Positions 39,102 to 47,575 of a stretch of DNA of 64,000 nucleotides are shown in pieces (position 1 is the stretch's first letter; every line of letters starts with the position of its first letter). The DNA comes from CALOBA01 sp942491465. Its GTDB lineage: Bacteria > Pseudomonadota > Gammaproteobacteria > Chromatiales > Chromatiaceae. The translations under genes and the position numbers were made by a program. Where the stretch lies: the NCBI GenBank assembly GCA_942491465.1, contig CALOBA010000040.1:3884-67883 (forward strand), in the 5' to 3' direction. The notes under the pieces are model-generated. The model worked only from the letters and a program-made list of their open reading frames with translations. It was not told the DNA's origin and made no database searches.

Positions 39102-39641
39102 TCAAGCCACCACCCGCCGCGGCTGGCTGTCCGCCGCCGACTTGCCCTGCCGCTGCTCCTTTTCGAGCTTCCTGCGGATGCGCAGGCGCTTCAGCGCGGA
39201 GATGTGGTCGACAAACAAGCGGCCGTCGAGGTGGTCGATCTCGTGCTGGATACAGACGGCCAGGAGGCCGTCGGTGTCGATCTCGATGGGCTCGCCGTCG
39301 CGTCCGAGGGCTCGTGCGCGGATGCGCTCGGCGCGGGTGACGCTCTCATAGAAGCCCGGTACCGATAAGCAGCCCTCTTCCATCTCCTCGACGCCGTCGC
39401 GTTCGACGATCTCCGGATTGATCAGGCACAGCGGCTCGTTCTGCTCCTTGGAGAGGTCGATGACGACGATGCGCTTGGGGATGTCCACCTGAATGGCGGC
39501 GAGACCGATGCCGGGGGCGGCGTACATGGTCTCGAACATGTCGTCGACGATGCGCCGAACGCCGTCGTCGACGCGCTCGACCGGCACAGCGGCCCGTCGG
39601 AGACGAGGATTGGGGAAGGTTAAAATATCGAGTAAGGCCAT
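39102..39641 (-). CDS. def: Peptide deformylase
   Basis: A 179-residue metalloenzyme that removes the formyl group from nascent proteins. All three motifs are intact: GIGLAAIQVD (residues 45-54), EGCLSVPGFYE (about 92-102, metal Cys) and CIQHEIDHLDGRLFVD (about 134-149, two metal His and catalytic Glu). Start MALLDILTFPNPRLR is typical. It is the first gene of def-fmt-rsmB and is divergent from the LysM protein gene. Confidence 0.98.
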   Translation of the reverse strand: MALLDILTFPNPRLRRAAVPVERVDDGVRRIVDDMFETMYAAPGIGLAAIQVDIPKRIVVIDLSKEQNEPLCLINPEIVERDGVEEMEEGCLSVPGFYESVTRAERIRARALGRDGEPIEIDTDGLLAVCIQHEIDHLDGRLFVDHISALKRLRIRRKLEKEQRQGKSAADSQPRRVVA

Positions 39642-39765
39642 TGATGTTCTCGGAAGCGTTTGATGAGACTGGTCATATTGCCGGCCCGTGCGCTACCATC
39701 GCGATGATACACCATCGGCGGGTGTGCAGCCCGTCGCGGCGTCGCGCCCCGGAGAGTCCAACCCA

Positions 39766-41007
39766 ATGAATCCGCGCCATGCCGCCGTCGGCGGCCGACA
39801 TCCCTCAGAGCGAACGATGGCGAAAGGGCTTCGCGCGTCGATGGCCGCGTTGCTTGTTCTGCTGCTCGTCGCGCCGGCCATCGCCCAGGACGTGGCGCTG
39901 AACCCGAATCATCCCAAGACCTACACAGTGCGCAGCGGCGATACGCTGTGGGAGATCGCCGCCCGCTTCCTGCGCGAGCCTTGGCGATGGCCGGATGTCT
40001 GGCGCGCAAACCCGGGGGTCAAAAATCCGAACCGGATCTATCCCGGCGATGTCTTGACGCTGACCTACGAGAACGGCCGGCCGCGCATCCGCTCGCAACG
40101 CACGGCGGACGGGATGCGGGTGGTCAAGCTGACGCCGCGGGTGCGGGTGGTCGAACTCGACCAGGCCATCCCCACCATCCCGGTTAACGAGCTGGCGCCG
40201 TTCCTGACGCGGCCGGTGGTCACCGACGCCAAGCGTATCGACAAGGCCCCCTACGTCGTCGGCTTTCCGGAACGGCATCTGCTTGCCGGCGTCGGCAGCC
40301 GGTTCTTCGTGCGCGCCATCATGGACGCCAGCACCGACCGATTCGATGTGCTGCGCCCGGGTCGCGATCTGCGCGATCCCGAAACCAACGAGAACCTCGG
40401 CTACCTGGCGACCTTCGTCGCCGCTGCCCGGCTGGAGCGGACCGGCGATCCCGCGACGCTGGTGGTCACCCAGTCCGAGATCGAGGTCGAGGCCGGGGAT
40501 CGGGTTCGGCCCGCCACCCAAGGCACGGCGCTGCGCAGCTTTGTGCCCCACCTGCCGCCTCGCGGCACCCAAGGTACGATCATCGCCGTGCTCAACGGCG
40601 TGTCGCAGATCGGGCAGTACGACGCCGTGGCGATCAACCTCGGCGAGCGCGACGGTATCGAGATCGGACATGTCTTCGAAGTCTTCAAGGGCGGTACCGA
40701 GGAGCGTGACGAGGTGGGCTCGCGCCGCGCCGGCTGGAACTGGCGCAACGAATCCCCCGCCGACTACACCTTCTGGTACGGGGACTGGGAGCCCGACGGC
40801 TGGCGTCGCGATTGGCCGGACAGGAACGAGCCGCTGCCGCTGCATCGCCGCGCCGAGCGGCAGTCCAGCACCTACATCGTGCCCGACTCCAAGTCCGGCA
40901 TCCTGATGATCTTCCGCACCTTCAAGAAGGTCAGCTTCGGGATCGTCATGAGCGCAAGCCGTCCGTTGCATATCGAGGAGACGGTCGCCACCCCGCGTGA
41001 GCCCTGA
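39766..41007 (+). CDS. LysM peptidoglycan-binding domain protein, exported
   Basis: A 413-residue protein. ATG 39766 has GGAGAG eight bases upstream and is preferred over ATG 39817. A signal peptide with a long basic n-region runs to LLVLLLVAPAIAQ. LysM domain directly after: YTVRSGDTLWEIAARFLREP and NRIYPGDVLTLTYENGRPR, binding cell-wall glycan. The rest (about 110-413) is beta-rich, with SRFFVRAIMDASTDRFDVLR and GIEIGHVFEVFKGG, as in homologues encoded between def and dprA. Likely a periplasmic or envelope protein. Its stop overlaps the dprA start by 11 bp. Confidence 0.9.
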   Translation: MNPRHAAVGGRHPSERTMAKGLRASMAALLVLLLVAPAIAQDVALNPNHPKTYTVRSGDTLWEIAARFLREPWRWPDVWRANPGVKNPNRIYPGDVLTLTYENGRPRIRSQRTADGMRVVKLTPRVRVVELDQAIPTIPVNELAPFLTRPVVTDAKRIDKAPYVVGFPERHLLAGVGSRFFVRAIMDASTDRFDVLRPGRDLRDPETNENLGYLATFVAAARLERTGDPATLVVTQSEIEVEAGDRVRPATQGTALRSFVPHLPPRGTQGTIIAVLNGVSQIGQYDAVAINLGERDGIEIGHVFEVFKGGTEERDEVGSRRAGWNWRNESPADYTFWYGDWEPDGWRRDWPDRNEPLPLHRRAERQSSTYIVPDSKSGILMIFRTFKKVSFGIVMSASRPLHIEETVATPREP

Positions 41008-42169
41008 GTCGCCGGGGCCCGGCGCGGCCGGGGCGCAGACAGCGGCGCAGGTCCGCCCCTGGCTGACGCTGGCGCAGGCCCCGGGCCTGGGGCCCGCGAC
41101 CATCGCCCGTCTGGTGCAACGCTTCGGCGACGCCGCGGCCTCATGCTCGGCCTCCAAGCAGGCGCTGGCGGCGGTCGGTCTCAAGCCCGCCGCGATCGCC
41201 GCGCTGCATGCGCCGGATCAGCAGCGCCTGGATGCCGCCCTGGGCTGGGCGGAGCAGGACCGCGCGCGCATCCTGACCCCCGACTCGGCCGACTATCCGC
41301 GGGCCTTGCGCGAGCTGCCGGCACCGCCGGCGGTGCTGTTCGTCCGCGGCGATCCCGCCGTCCTGTCCGAACCGCAGCTCGCCATCGTCGGCAGCCGCCA
41401 CCCGAGCCCCGGCGGACTTGAGACGACGCAGGCCTTCGCCCGTCACCTCGCCGGGCTCGGGTTGGTCGTCACCAGCGGTCTGGCCCTGGGCATCGACGGC
41501 GCCGCCCATCAGGGCGCCCTGGAGACCGGTCGCAGCGTGGCCGTGCTCGGCACCGGGCCGGACCGCGTCTACCCGGCCGCGCACCGGGATCTGGCCCACC
41601 GCATTGTCGAGCACGGCGCACTGGTCACCGAGCTGCCCCCGGGCACCGGCCCCCAGCCGCGGAACTTCCCGCGCCGCAACCGCATCATCAGCGCCCTCAG
41701 CCTGGGGACGCTGGTGACCGAGGCGGCGATCGAGAGCGGCTCACTGATCACCGCCCGCTATGCCGCCGAGCAGGGGCGGGAGGTGTTCGCCATCCCGGGC
41801 TCGATCCACAATCCGGTCGCCCGCGGCTGCCACCTGCTGATCCGCCAGGGTGCCAAGCTGGTGGAAAGCGTCGAGCACATCCTAGAAGAGCTCGCCCCGC
41901 AGCTGCGCCCGCTACTCGAACAGATGCCCGTCGCCGCCGACCCGGAGCCGGCCGGGGACGACGCCAACGGACTCGATCCCGACCATCGACGGTTGCTCGA
42001 CGCCATGGGCTGGGACCCGATCGCCCCCGATGAATTGATCGCGCGCAGCGGGATGCCGGCGCAGGCGGTCGCGTCGATGCTGCTTTTGCTGGAGCTGACC
42101 GGGCATGTATCATCGCATCCGGGAGGTCGCTACAGCCGGCGTGGCAGTGGTGGCCCGAGCAATCCATGA
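40997..42169 (+). CDS. dprA: DNA-processing protein DprA (Smf)
   Basis: A 390-residue protein that loads RecA onto incoming single-stranded DNA during natural transformation. N-terminal SAM/HhH-like part (LAQAPGLGPATIARLVQRFG), central Rossmann-like domain with QLAIVGSRHPSPGGLETTQA, VTSGLALGIDGAAHQGALET, VLGTGPDRVYPAAHRDL and FPRRNRIISALSLGTLVTEA, and a C-terminal winged helix (DHRRLLDAMGWDPIAPDELI). Complete and intact. Part of the lysM-dprA-smg-topA order common in gammaproteobacteria. Confidence 0.96.
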   Translation: MSPESPGPGAAGAQTAAQVRPWLTLAQAPGLGPATIARLVQRFGDAAASCSASKQALAAVGLKPAAIAALHAPDQQRLDAALGWAEQDRARILTPDSADYPRALRELPAPPAVLFVRGDPAVLSEPQLAIVGSRHPSPGGLETTQAFARHLAGLGLVVTSGLALGIDGAAHQGALETGRSVAVLGTGPDRVYPAAHRDLAHRIVEHGALVTELPPGTGPQPRNFPRRNRIISALSLGTLVTEAAIESGSLITARYAAEQGREVFAIPGSIHNPVARGCHLLIRQGAKLVESVEHILEELAPQLRPLLEQMPVAADPEPAGDDANGLDPDHRRLLDAMGWDPIAPDELIARSGMPAQAVASMLLLLELTGHVSSHPGGRYSRRGSGGPSNP

Positions 42170-42389
42170 ACATCGTGCGGCCGTGGTCCGCCCGGCTGGA
42201 GCTTGCGTCGATGAGGCGCCGAGAGACCTTCGGAATATGATTGACAATCAATGCGGGATGATGAATCCGCCGCCCGGTGCGCGCAGGAAACCGTCGACCA
42301 TCCGCCATCGGCTCGCCGACCCCCACACGCCGGGCAGCATCCCTGCCGACGGCGCCGCCATCCCCGCCCAAGCAAACGAGGACCGTTGA

Positions 42390-42911
42390 ATGTACGAGAG
42401 CATGGTCGACGTCCTGATCTACCTGTACGAGACCTACATGGACGGCGACACGCCGCCGCCGACGGATCAGGACGCCTTGGAGGAAGAGCTCTCCCAGGCC
42501 GGCTTCAGCAATACCGAGATCGCCCAGGCCCTGAGCTGGCTCGACGAGCTGGCGACGCGCATGGACGCCGACGGCAACGGAACGGGCACGGCCGGCGAAG
42601 GCCGTGCGGGCCGCCATCCGCTGCCGCAGCCCCTGTCGTCGTTTCGCATCTATTCCACGGCGGAGGCACGCAAGCTCGACCTCGAGGTCCAAGGGCTGTT
42701 GCTGTTTCTGGAGCAGAACGGCATCCTTGACACCGCCAGCCGCGAGCTGGTGATCGAGCGTGCGCTCGCGGTGGAGCAGCCCAGCGTCTCCGTCGACGAG
42801 ATCAAATGGATCGTCCTGCTCGTCCTGCTCAATCGCCCCGGCAACGAGCATGCATTCACGCAGATGGAAGAGCTGGTCTACAGCGACGACGCCCCGACCT
42901 ACCTGCACTGA
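42390..42911 (+). CDS. smg: Smg family protein (DUF494)
   Basis: A 173-residue protein of the DUF494/Smg family (PF04361), nearly always found between dprA and topA in gammaproteobacteria. Blocks: MYESMVDVLIYLYETYMDGD, LEEELSQAGFSNTEIAQALS, FRIYSTAEARKLDLEVQGLL and VSVDEIKWIVLLVLLNRPGN. All-helical and cytoplasmic; the role is not established. An Ala/Gly-rich insert at residues 63-78 is a small oddity. It is preceded by a 220-bp gap with no recognised gene. Confidence 0.93.
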   Translation: MYESMVDVLIYLYETYMDGDTPPPTDQDALEEELSQAGFSNTEIAQALSWLDELATRMDADGNGTGTAGEGRAGRHPLPQPLSSFRIYSTAEARKLDLEVQGLLLFLEQNGILDTASRELVIERALAVEQPSVSVDEIKWIVLLVLLNRPGNEHAFTQMEELVYSDDAPTYLH

Positions 42912-42994
42912 GAGCCCGGCGCCGCGCCGGGTGGTCTTCTTCTCGGCGGCGCAGCACCCACCCCGCCACTCACCCTGTCAGGCAGCACGTCACC

Positions 42995-45340
42995 ATGAAT
43001 CTGGTCATCGTCGAATCCCCCGCCAAGGCAAAGACCATCGCCAAATACCTCGGACCGGATTTCGACGTCATCGCCTCCTACGGCCATGTTCGCGATCTGG
43101 TCCCCAAGGAAGGCGCCGTCGACCCGGACGGCGGCTTCGCCATGAAGTACCAGATCATCGACCGCAACGAAAAGCACGTCCAGGCCATCGCCAAGAAGCT
43201 CAAGCACAGCGACGCCCTGTATCTGGCCACTGACCCGGACCGCGAGGGCGAGGCCATCTCCTGGCACCTCTACGAGCTGCTCAAGAACCGCCGCCAGCTC
43301 GGCAAGCGCCCGGTCTACCGCGTCGTCTTCAACGAGATTACCAAGCGCGCGGTGCAGGACGCCGTCGCCCATCCGCGCGAACTCTCCTACGACCTGGTCA
43401 ACGCCCAGCAGGCGCGCCGGGCCCTCGACTACCTGGTCGGCTTCAACCTCTCGCCGCTGCTGTGGAAGAAGGTCCGTCGCGGACTCTCCGCCGGTCGGGT
43501 GCAGAGCCCGGCCCTGCGCCTGCTCTGCGAGCGCGAGGACGAGATCGAGGCCTTCAGCAAGCGCGAATACTGGACCGTCGAGGCCGACACCGCCAAGGCC
43601 GTCGACGGCAAGCCCGGCAAGCCGTTCACCGCCAAGCTGGTGGAGTTTGCCGGCGAGAAGATCGAGCAGTTCAGCATCACCGACGCCACCCGCGCCGGCG
43701 CGGTCGAGCAGACCCTGCAGCAGGCCGCCGACGGCAAGCTGCTGGTGGAGGCGGTGGAGCGCAAGCAGCGCCGGCGCAACCCGGCACCGCCGTTCATCAC
43801 CTCCACGCTGCAGCAGGAGGCGGCGCGCAAGCTCGGCTTCACCACCCAGCGCACCATGCGCGTGGCCCAGCAGCTCTACGAGGGGGTGGACGTCGGCGGC
43901 GAAGCCGCGGGCCTCATCAGCTATATGCGTACCGACTCGGTCAACCTGGCCGACGAGGCCTTGGCCGAGATCCGCGACTATGTCATCGCGCGCTACGACG
44001 CCGACCACCTGCCGCCGGAGCCGCGCCGCTTCAAGACCAAATCGAAGAACGCCCAGGAGGCCCACGAGGCCATCCGCCCCACCTCCATCGGGCGCGACCC
44101 GGCCTCGATCAGGGCCCACCTGAGCCCCGAGCAGGCCAGGCTCTACGAGCTGATCTGGAAGCGCACCCTGGCCTGCCAGATGGCCCCGGCGCTGATCAAC
44201 CAAGTCGCCATCACCCTCGGCGCCGGCACCGGCAACCGCTTTCGCGCCACCGGCTCCACCGTCGCCGAGCCCGGCTTCATGCGCGTCTACCTAGAGGGCC
44301 GCGACGACAGCGCCGAGGCCGACGACAACGAAGAGCGCATGCTCCCGGCACTCACCGAGGGCGAGCGGATCGACCTCCTCGCCATCCGCCCCGAGCAGCA
44401 CTTCACCGAACCGCCGCCGCGCTACGGCGAGGCATCGCTGGTCAAGACCCTCGAAGAGCTGAGCATCGGCCGGCCATCGACCTACGCATCGATCATCTCC
44501 ACCCTGCAGGATCGCGAATACGCCCTGCTGGAGTCCAAGCGCTTCAAGCCCACCGACGTCGGCCGGGTCGTCAACAAGTTCCTCACCCAGCACTTCACCT
44601 CCTACGTCGACTACGACTTCACCGCCCGCCTGGAGGACGAGCTGGACGCCGTCTCCCGCGGCGAAGAGGACTGGATCCCGCTGCTGGAACAGTTCTGGCG
44701 CCCGTTCAAGGAGCGGGTCGACTACACCCAAGAGCACGTCAAGCGCAGCGACGTCACCCAAGAGCCCATCGACGAAAAGTGCCCCAAATGCGGCGGCCAG
44801 CTCTCCAAGCGCCTTGGCCGCAACGGGCTCTTCATCGGCTGCGGCAACTACCCCGACTGCGACTACACCCGCGACCTCAACGAAGACAAGTCCGAGCAGG
44901 AGGCCCCGGAGGTCATCGAAGGCCGTACTTGTCCCGAATGCGGCTCCGCGCTGGAGATCAAGCGCGGGCGCTACGGCAAGTTCATCGGCTGCAGCGGCTA
45001 CCCCAAATGCCGCCACATCGAGCCCCTGGAAAAGCCCGAAGACACCGGCGTTGCCTGCCCCAAGTGCAACAAAGGCACGTTGCAGAAGAAGAAATCCCGC
45101 CGCGGCAAGATCTTCTACTCCTGCTCCACCTACCCCAAGTGCGACTACGCCGTCTGGAACGAGCCCCTTGCCGAGCCCTGCCCGCAGTGCAGCTGGCCGA
45201 TCCTGACGCTCAAGGTCACCAAGAGCAAAGGCGCCCAGAAGGTCTGTCCGCAGAAGGAATGCGGCTATGTTGCCGCGGTCGAAGAGGACGCGGGCGAGGC
45301 CGCTGCCGGCAACGCCCCCACCGAGACGACCTCCTCCTGA
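42995..45340 (+). CDS. topA: DNA topoisomerase I
   Basis: A 781-residue type IA topoisomerase that relaxes negative supercoils. ATG 42995 gives MNLVIVESPAKAKTIAKYLG (Toprim, catalytic Glu); the acidic triad DPDREGEAISWHLYE follows at about residue 82. The strand-cleaving tyrosine is in LISYMRTDSVNLADEALAE near residue 310. The C-terminus has four zinc-ribbon-like units with CPKCGG...CGNYPDC, CPECGS...CSGYPKC, CPKCNK...CSTYPKC and CPQCSW...CPQKEC. The frame stays open upstream to 42806, but that part overlaps smg and is not coding. Confidence 0.98.
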   Translation: MNLVIVESPAKAKTIAKYLGPDFDVIASYGHVRDLVPKEGAVDPDGGFAMKYQIIDRNEKHVQAIAKKLKHSDALYLATDPDREGEAISWHLYELLKNRRQLGKRPVYRVVFNEITKRAVQDAVAHPRELSYDLVNAQQARRALDYLVGFNLSPLLWKKVRRGLSAGRVQSPALRLLCEREDEIEAFSKREYWTVEADTAKAVDGKPGKPFTAKLVEFAGEKIEQFSITDATRAGAVEQTLQQAADGKLLVEAVERKQRRRNPAPPFITSTLQQEAARKLGFTTQRTMRVAQQLYEGVDVGGEAAGLISYMRTDSVNLADEALAEIRDYVIARYDADHLPPEPRRFKTKSKNAQEAHEAIRPTSIGRDPASIRAHLSPEQARLYELIWKRTLACQMAPALINQVAITLGAGTGNRFRATGSTVAEPGFMRVYLEGRDDSAEADDNEERMLPALTEGERIDLLAIRPEQHFTEPPPRYGEASLVKTLEELSIGRPSTYASIISTLQDREYALLESKRFKPTDVGRVVNKFLTQHFTSYVDYDFTARLEDELDAVSRGEEDWIPLLEQFWRPFKERVDYTQEHVKRSDVTQEPIDEKCPKCGGQLSKRLGRNGLFIGCGNYPDCDYTRDLNEDKSEQEAPEVIEGRTCPECGSALEIKRGRYGKFIGCSGYPKCRHIEPLEKPEDTGVACPKCNKGTLQKKKSRRGKIFYSCSTYPKCDYAVWNEPLAEPCPQCSWPILTLKVTKSKGAQKVCPQKECGYVAAVEEDAGEAAAGNAPTETTSS

Positions 45341-45627
45341 ACGCGGGCGCTCGCTGGATCCAGCAACGGCCAAGTACAGCGCGGCCGATGTCGCGAAGCC
45401 GGTTGTTGTCGTTGTCGTCATCGAATCCGCGCACGAGAACGACAACGACCAACACCTCGCTCCAGCATTCATAGCGGGGGCCAAACACCCCCTGCAATCC
45501 CTCGAAGGTCGCAAACACGCGAATCGCGATACGGACGTCTTGCCCGGACCTGATCAGAGATCGTCCAACGGACTGGCAACCCCCTGCGCCCCAATGCCAT
45601 TGGGTTAGCGAGCGATTGCAACGCTTT
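45341..45627. other. Intergenic, nothing recognised
   Basis: 287 bp downstream of topA without a defensible gene. Boundary between the conserved block and the mobile region. Confidence 0.4.
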
Positions 45628-45693
45628 GTGGGAGCGGCTTCAAGCCGCGACTCGGCTCGCGCGCAGAGCGTCGCGGCTGGAAGCCGCTCCCAC
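45628..45693. repeat. REP-type hairpin
   Basis: Two 23-base arms (45628-45650 and 45671-45693; arm begins GTGGGAGCGGCTTC) pair with a single mismatch around a 20-base loop. This is the widespread GTGGGAGCGGCTT-type REP palindrome of gammaproteobacteria. It may also end topA transcripts, although no T-run follows. Confidence 0.85.
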
Positions 45694-45700
45694 GGCTCAA

Positions 45701-45807
45701 CTTAGGATCGATTCAAAAACAAGTGGTGCAGACGCCCGCTCGCTGAGCCTTTGTATTGGCCGTTTCGTCGTTGCGTCTGCACCACTTGTTTCTGAACCTT
45801 GACTTAA
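45701..45807. repeat. MITE-like hairpin repeat, copy 3
   Basis: 107 bp, same arms as copies 1 and 2 with two changes in the left arm. It is inserted at the 3' end of the integron-integrase remnant, whose reading frame runs through it and now ends in the repeat. Confidence 0.85.
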
Positions 45808-46285
45808 CGGCATTGCCCTGCGCCCCCTGTCGGAGCACATGGGTATAGATCATCGTCGTCTCCACATCCTTATGCCCGAGCAACGCCTGAATGGTGCGGG
45901 CCAAGTGTTCCTGAAGCACCACCGGCGGCCTCGGACCCTTCGTGGCCCGTGCAGCATCGATCCGCCCCGCCAAATCCTTCTTCAGCACCTTACGGTACAG
46001 GAACACCAGCGCGTTGAACGCCTGATTCTGCGTTGATGCCGCGACCCGTCGCTGCTCCGCCAAGTACGTCAAGAACGCCTCGATCTGCGGCACCCCCGCA
46101 TCCACGACCTCTTGCCGAGACTGCATGCGGTGGAATTTCACGAACTGTGTGATCCAGTCGCAATAGCTGCGCTCGGTGTGGATCGAGTCATGCAGCCTGC
46201 GCATCACCATGCGCACCTCATCCAAGAACCGTTGCCCACCCATGCGTCCACCCTCCGCCATCGTTCCAAGACACTTTGTTGACAT
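45713..46285 (-). pseudogene. intI: Integron integrase with internal deletion
   Basis: Minus-strand frame of 190 codons. The N-terminal SAM-like core-binding domain is intact: FLDEVRMVMRRLHDSIHTER, WITQFVKFHRM and RVAASTQNQAFNALVFLYRK, the integron-type wording. After PRPPVVL the frame jumps to ARTIQALLGHKDVETTMIYT, the last box with the catalytic His and Tyr. About 120-150 residues, including the first catalytic Arg, the Lys and the integron-specific helix, are gone. It is therefore inactive. The end is overwritten by MITE copy 3. It is transcribed away from the cassette-like genes at 46.5-47.4 kb, the usual intI arrangement. Confidence 0.85.
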
Positions 46286-46289
46286 TCTT

Positions 46290-46501
46290 GCCCGAAAACC
46301 CGGTCAATATCAACTTATCAAGGCAAATTTGCCTGATAACTCGGGCAGGGCCGGCTTATCAGGCAAATTTGCCCGAAAAGCCGGGGAATATCAGGTTATC
46401 AGGGCAAATTTGCCTTGATAAGTGCTACCAGGGGAGAAAGGCTTGCAAATTTGCCTGAAAATATGGTTAATATCGACTTAGCAAGGCGATATGGCTTGAT
46501 A
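46290..46501. repeat. Tandem repeat of about 81 bp with AAATTT-centred palindromes
   Basis: Units begin at 46290, 46372 and 46453 (the last is partial and diverged), each opening GCCYGAAAA-x-CCGG-x-AATATC then TTATCA. Every unit carries palindromes around GGCAAATTTGCC (46319-46332, 46362-46373, 46403-46414; weaker at 46445-46455). In the last unit the core is changed to GGCGATATGGC. The tract is AT-rich and lies between the integrase remnant and the first cassette-like gene, where attI would be expected. Confidence 0.75.
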
Positions 46502-46525
46502 CTAGTGTTATAAGGGTTTAGATAT

Positions 46526-46621
46526 ATGAGGGAACTGGTTCGGTGGATGGGGGTTATATTTTCTGGGGTGGTGGTCGTGTGTGTGTTCTCTTTGTGTGTA
46601 TGGGGGGTGTCGAGGAACTAG
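46526..46621 (+). CDS. Small hydrophobic protein, 31 aa
   Basis: ATG 46526 to TAG 46621 encodes a peptide with one membrane segment (VIFSGVVVVCVFSLCVWGV). Low GC and G/T-rich codon use unlike the chromosome. It sits 12 bp before the next cassette-like gene. Short; could be a leader peptide or chance. Confidence 0.35.
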   Translation: MRELVRWMGVIFSGVVVVCVFSLCVWGVSRN

Positions 46622-46633
46622 ACGTGTTATCTT

Positions 46634-46951
46634 ATGCGCTGGTTGAGTGGACAAGATTGTTTATTGGTTGGGGTTTTGTGGGGGGTTATTAGCATTGGAC
46701 TTTGGTTTTTCGTGGCCGCGGCAAGAACTGCCTTTCTATCTCTCTTAATAATAACGAGCATAGCCAGTTTTTTCTGGGGGCTTAGCATAAGAACTCCTCT
46801 TGAAGCTGGAATTGGAAACATTGTGATGATGAGTGATGGGGCAATTTTGGTAATGGCATATTTCACTTCGATAAGTAATGAATTTAAAAAGCCTTATAAC
46901 AAGCGCATGCAGTCGGGTCGCCAAACCGCTACGCGCTTTGTCGACCGCTGA
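46634..46951 (+). CDS. Cassette-borne small membrane protein, 105 aa
   Basis: Encodes two or three membrane segments (about residues 10-30, LLVGVLWGVISIGLWFFVAA; 33-50, FLSLLIITSIASFFWGL; and 60-78). GC content is clearly below that of the flanks. The last 20 codons run into the attC-like site at 46891-46967, which is typical of integron gene cassettes. No known family. Confidence that it is a gene is moderate: no strong ribosome site, but good compositional contrast and placement. Confidence 0.55.
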   Translation: MRWLSGQDCLLVGVLWGVISIGLWFFVAAARTAFLSLLIITSIASFFWGLSIRTPLEAGIGNIVMMSDGAILVMAYFTSISNEFKKPYNKRMQSGRQTATRFVDR

Positions 46952-46967
46952 TGCGGAGCGTTGGCGG
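46891..46967. other. attC-like recombination site
   Basis: A 77-bp imperfect palindrome. Left side GCCTTATAACAAGCGCATGC then AGTCGG; right side CCGCTGATGCGGAGCGTTGG. The arms pair with extra bases on the left strand (GCATgCAGtCGG against GCATCAGCGG), the extrahelical-base feature that marks attC bottom-strand folding. The outer boxes depart from the RYYYAAC/GTTRRRY consensus, so recombination activity is doubtful. Confidence 0.75.
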
Positions 46968-47038
46968 ACAAAAGTCCTCGCCCTGTCAAACAATATGGCC
47001 TCTGGCCGGCCACCGGCGTCGGTGCGCGACACAACGCG

Positions 47039-47428
47039 ATGACTCGTCGACACAAGATTCGGAACTCAACAAATTTCTCTATGGTATACGACGTAATGCC
47101 TGCCTTTTTGGCTTTTGATAGATTCGACCTTCAAGAAACCCGTAAGCGGAGCGAGAAGATGCTGCAGATTAGCCAACGGCAACTAGACGCCGTCGTCATC
47201 GCAAACCGTGACTATCTGCACGCCGACATCTACGAACATTTGACGGAGTACCGACCCCATATCGTATTGATGATGCCGAAGCACGAGTTGATGCGGCTCA
47301 TTGATGCCAGTCTTCGAATCGCACAGGGATTGGAAATCGACGACGTTCAGATTTTGCGCGTATTCGTCCGGTTACGTTGGGACGGCCTTGATCATCGTTC
47401 CGGCCAAAACCGGATGAACGACATGTGA
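47039..47428 (+). CDS. Hypothetical protein, 129 aa, possible second cassette
   Basis: Starts at ATG 47039 (an alternative is ATG 47081). Contains FLAFDRFDLQETRKRSEKML, VVIANRDYLHADIYEHLTEY and MLMPK-like VLMMPKHELMRLIDASLRIA. Mainly helical; no membrane segment or known motif. It begins about 70 bp after the attC-like site in the cassette orientation, as a second cassette would, but no attC is visible behind it. Family not recognised. Confidence 0.45.
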   Translation: MTRRHKIRNSTNFSMVYDVMPAFLAFDRFDLQETRKRSEKMLQISQRQLDAVVIANRDYLHADIYEHLTEYRPHIVLMMPKHELMRLIDASLRIAQGLEIDDVQILRVFVRLRWDGLDHRSGQNRMNDM

Positions 47429-47575
47429 GATTTGAGCAGAGTGGCCGGCTGGGGGGGGGTCGGCAGAACCCCGGAAATCTCGTACTCTTGGAAGTGCAAC
47501 CTAACCTTGAGTATGAACAGCGCCGGGGTCCAAACGGAAAAGGGGTCCGGAAAAGGGGTCAGATCCCTTTTCCGG
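47429..47575. repeat. GGGGTCAG-type short repeats
   Basis: Around 47537-47580 AAAAGGGGTC appears three times, partly as a palindrome (GGGGTCAGATCCC). The insertion sequence that follows carries the same motif in its terminal repeats, so its insertion site overlaps this tract. Confidence 0.5.

Noticed and set aside
42806..42994. N-terminal extension of topA
   Set aside because: Overlaps the end of smg and lacks any similarity; the conserved N-terminus starts exactly at ATG 42995.
45628..45693. tRNA or structured RNA gene
   Set aside because: The fold is a single long hairpin of the REP type without cloverleaf or conserved tRNA boxes.
47429..47575. A second attC behind the 47039 gene
   Set aside because: No GCATxCAG/CTGATGC-type imperfect palindrome or core-site pair is present; only ggggtcag repeats.
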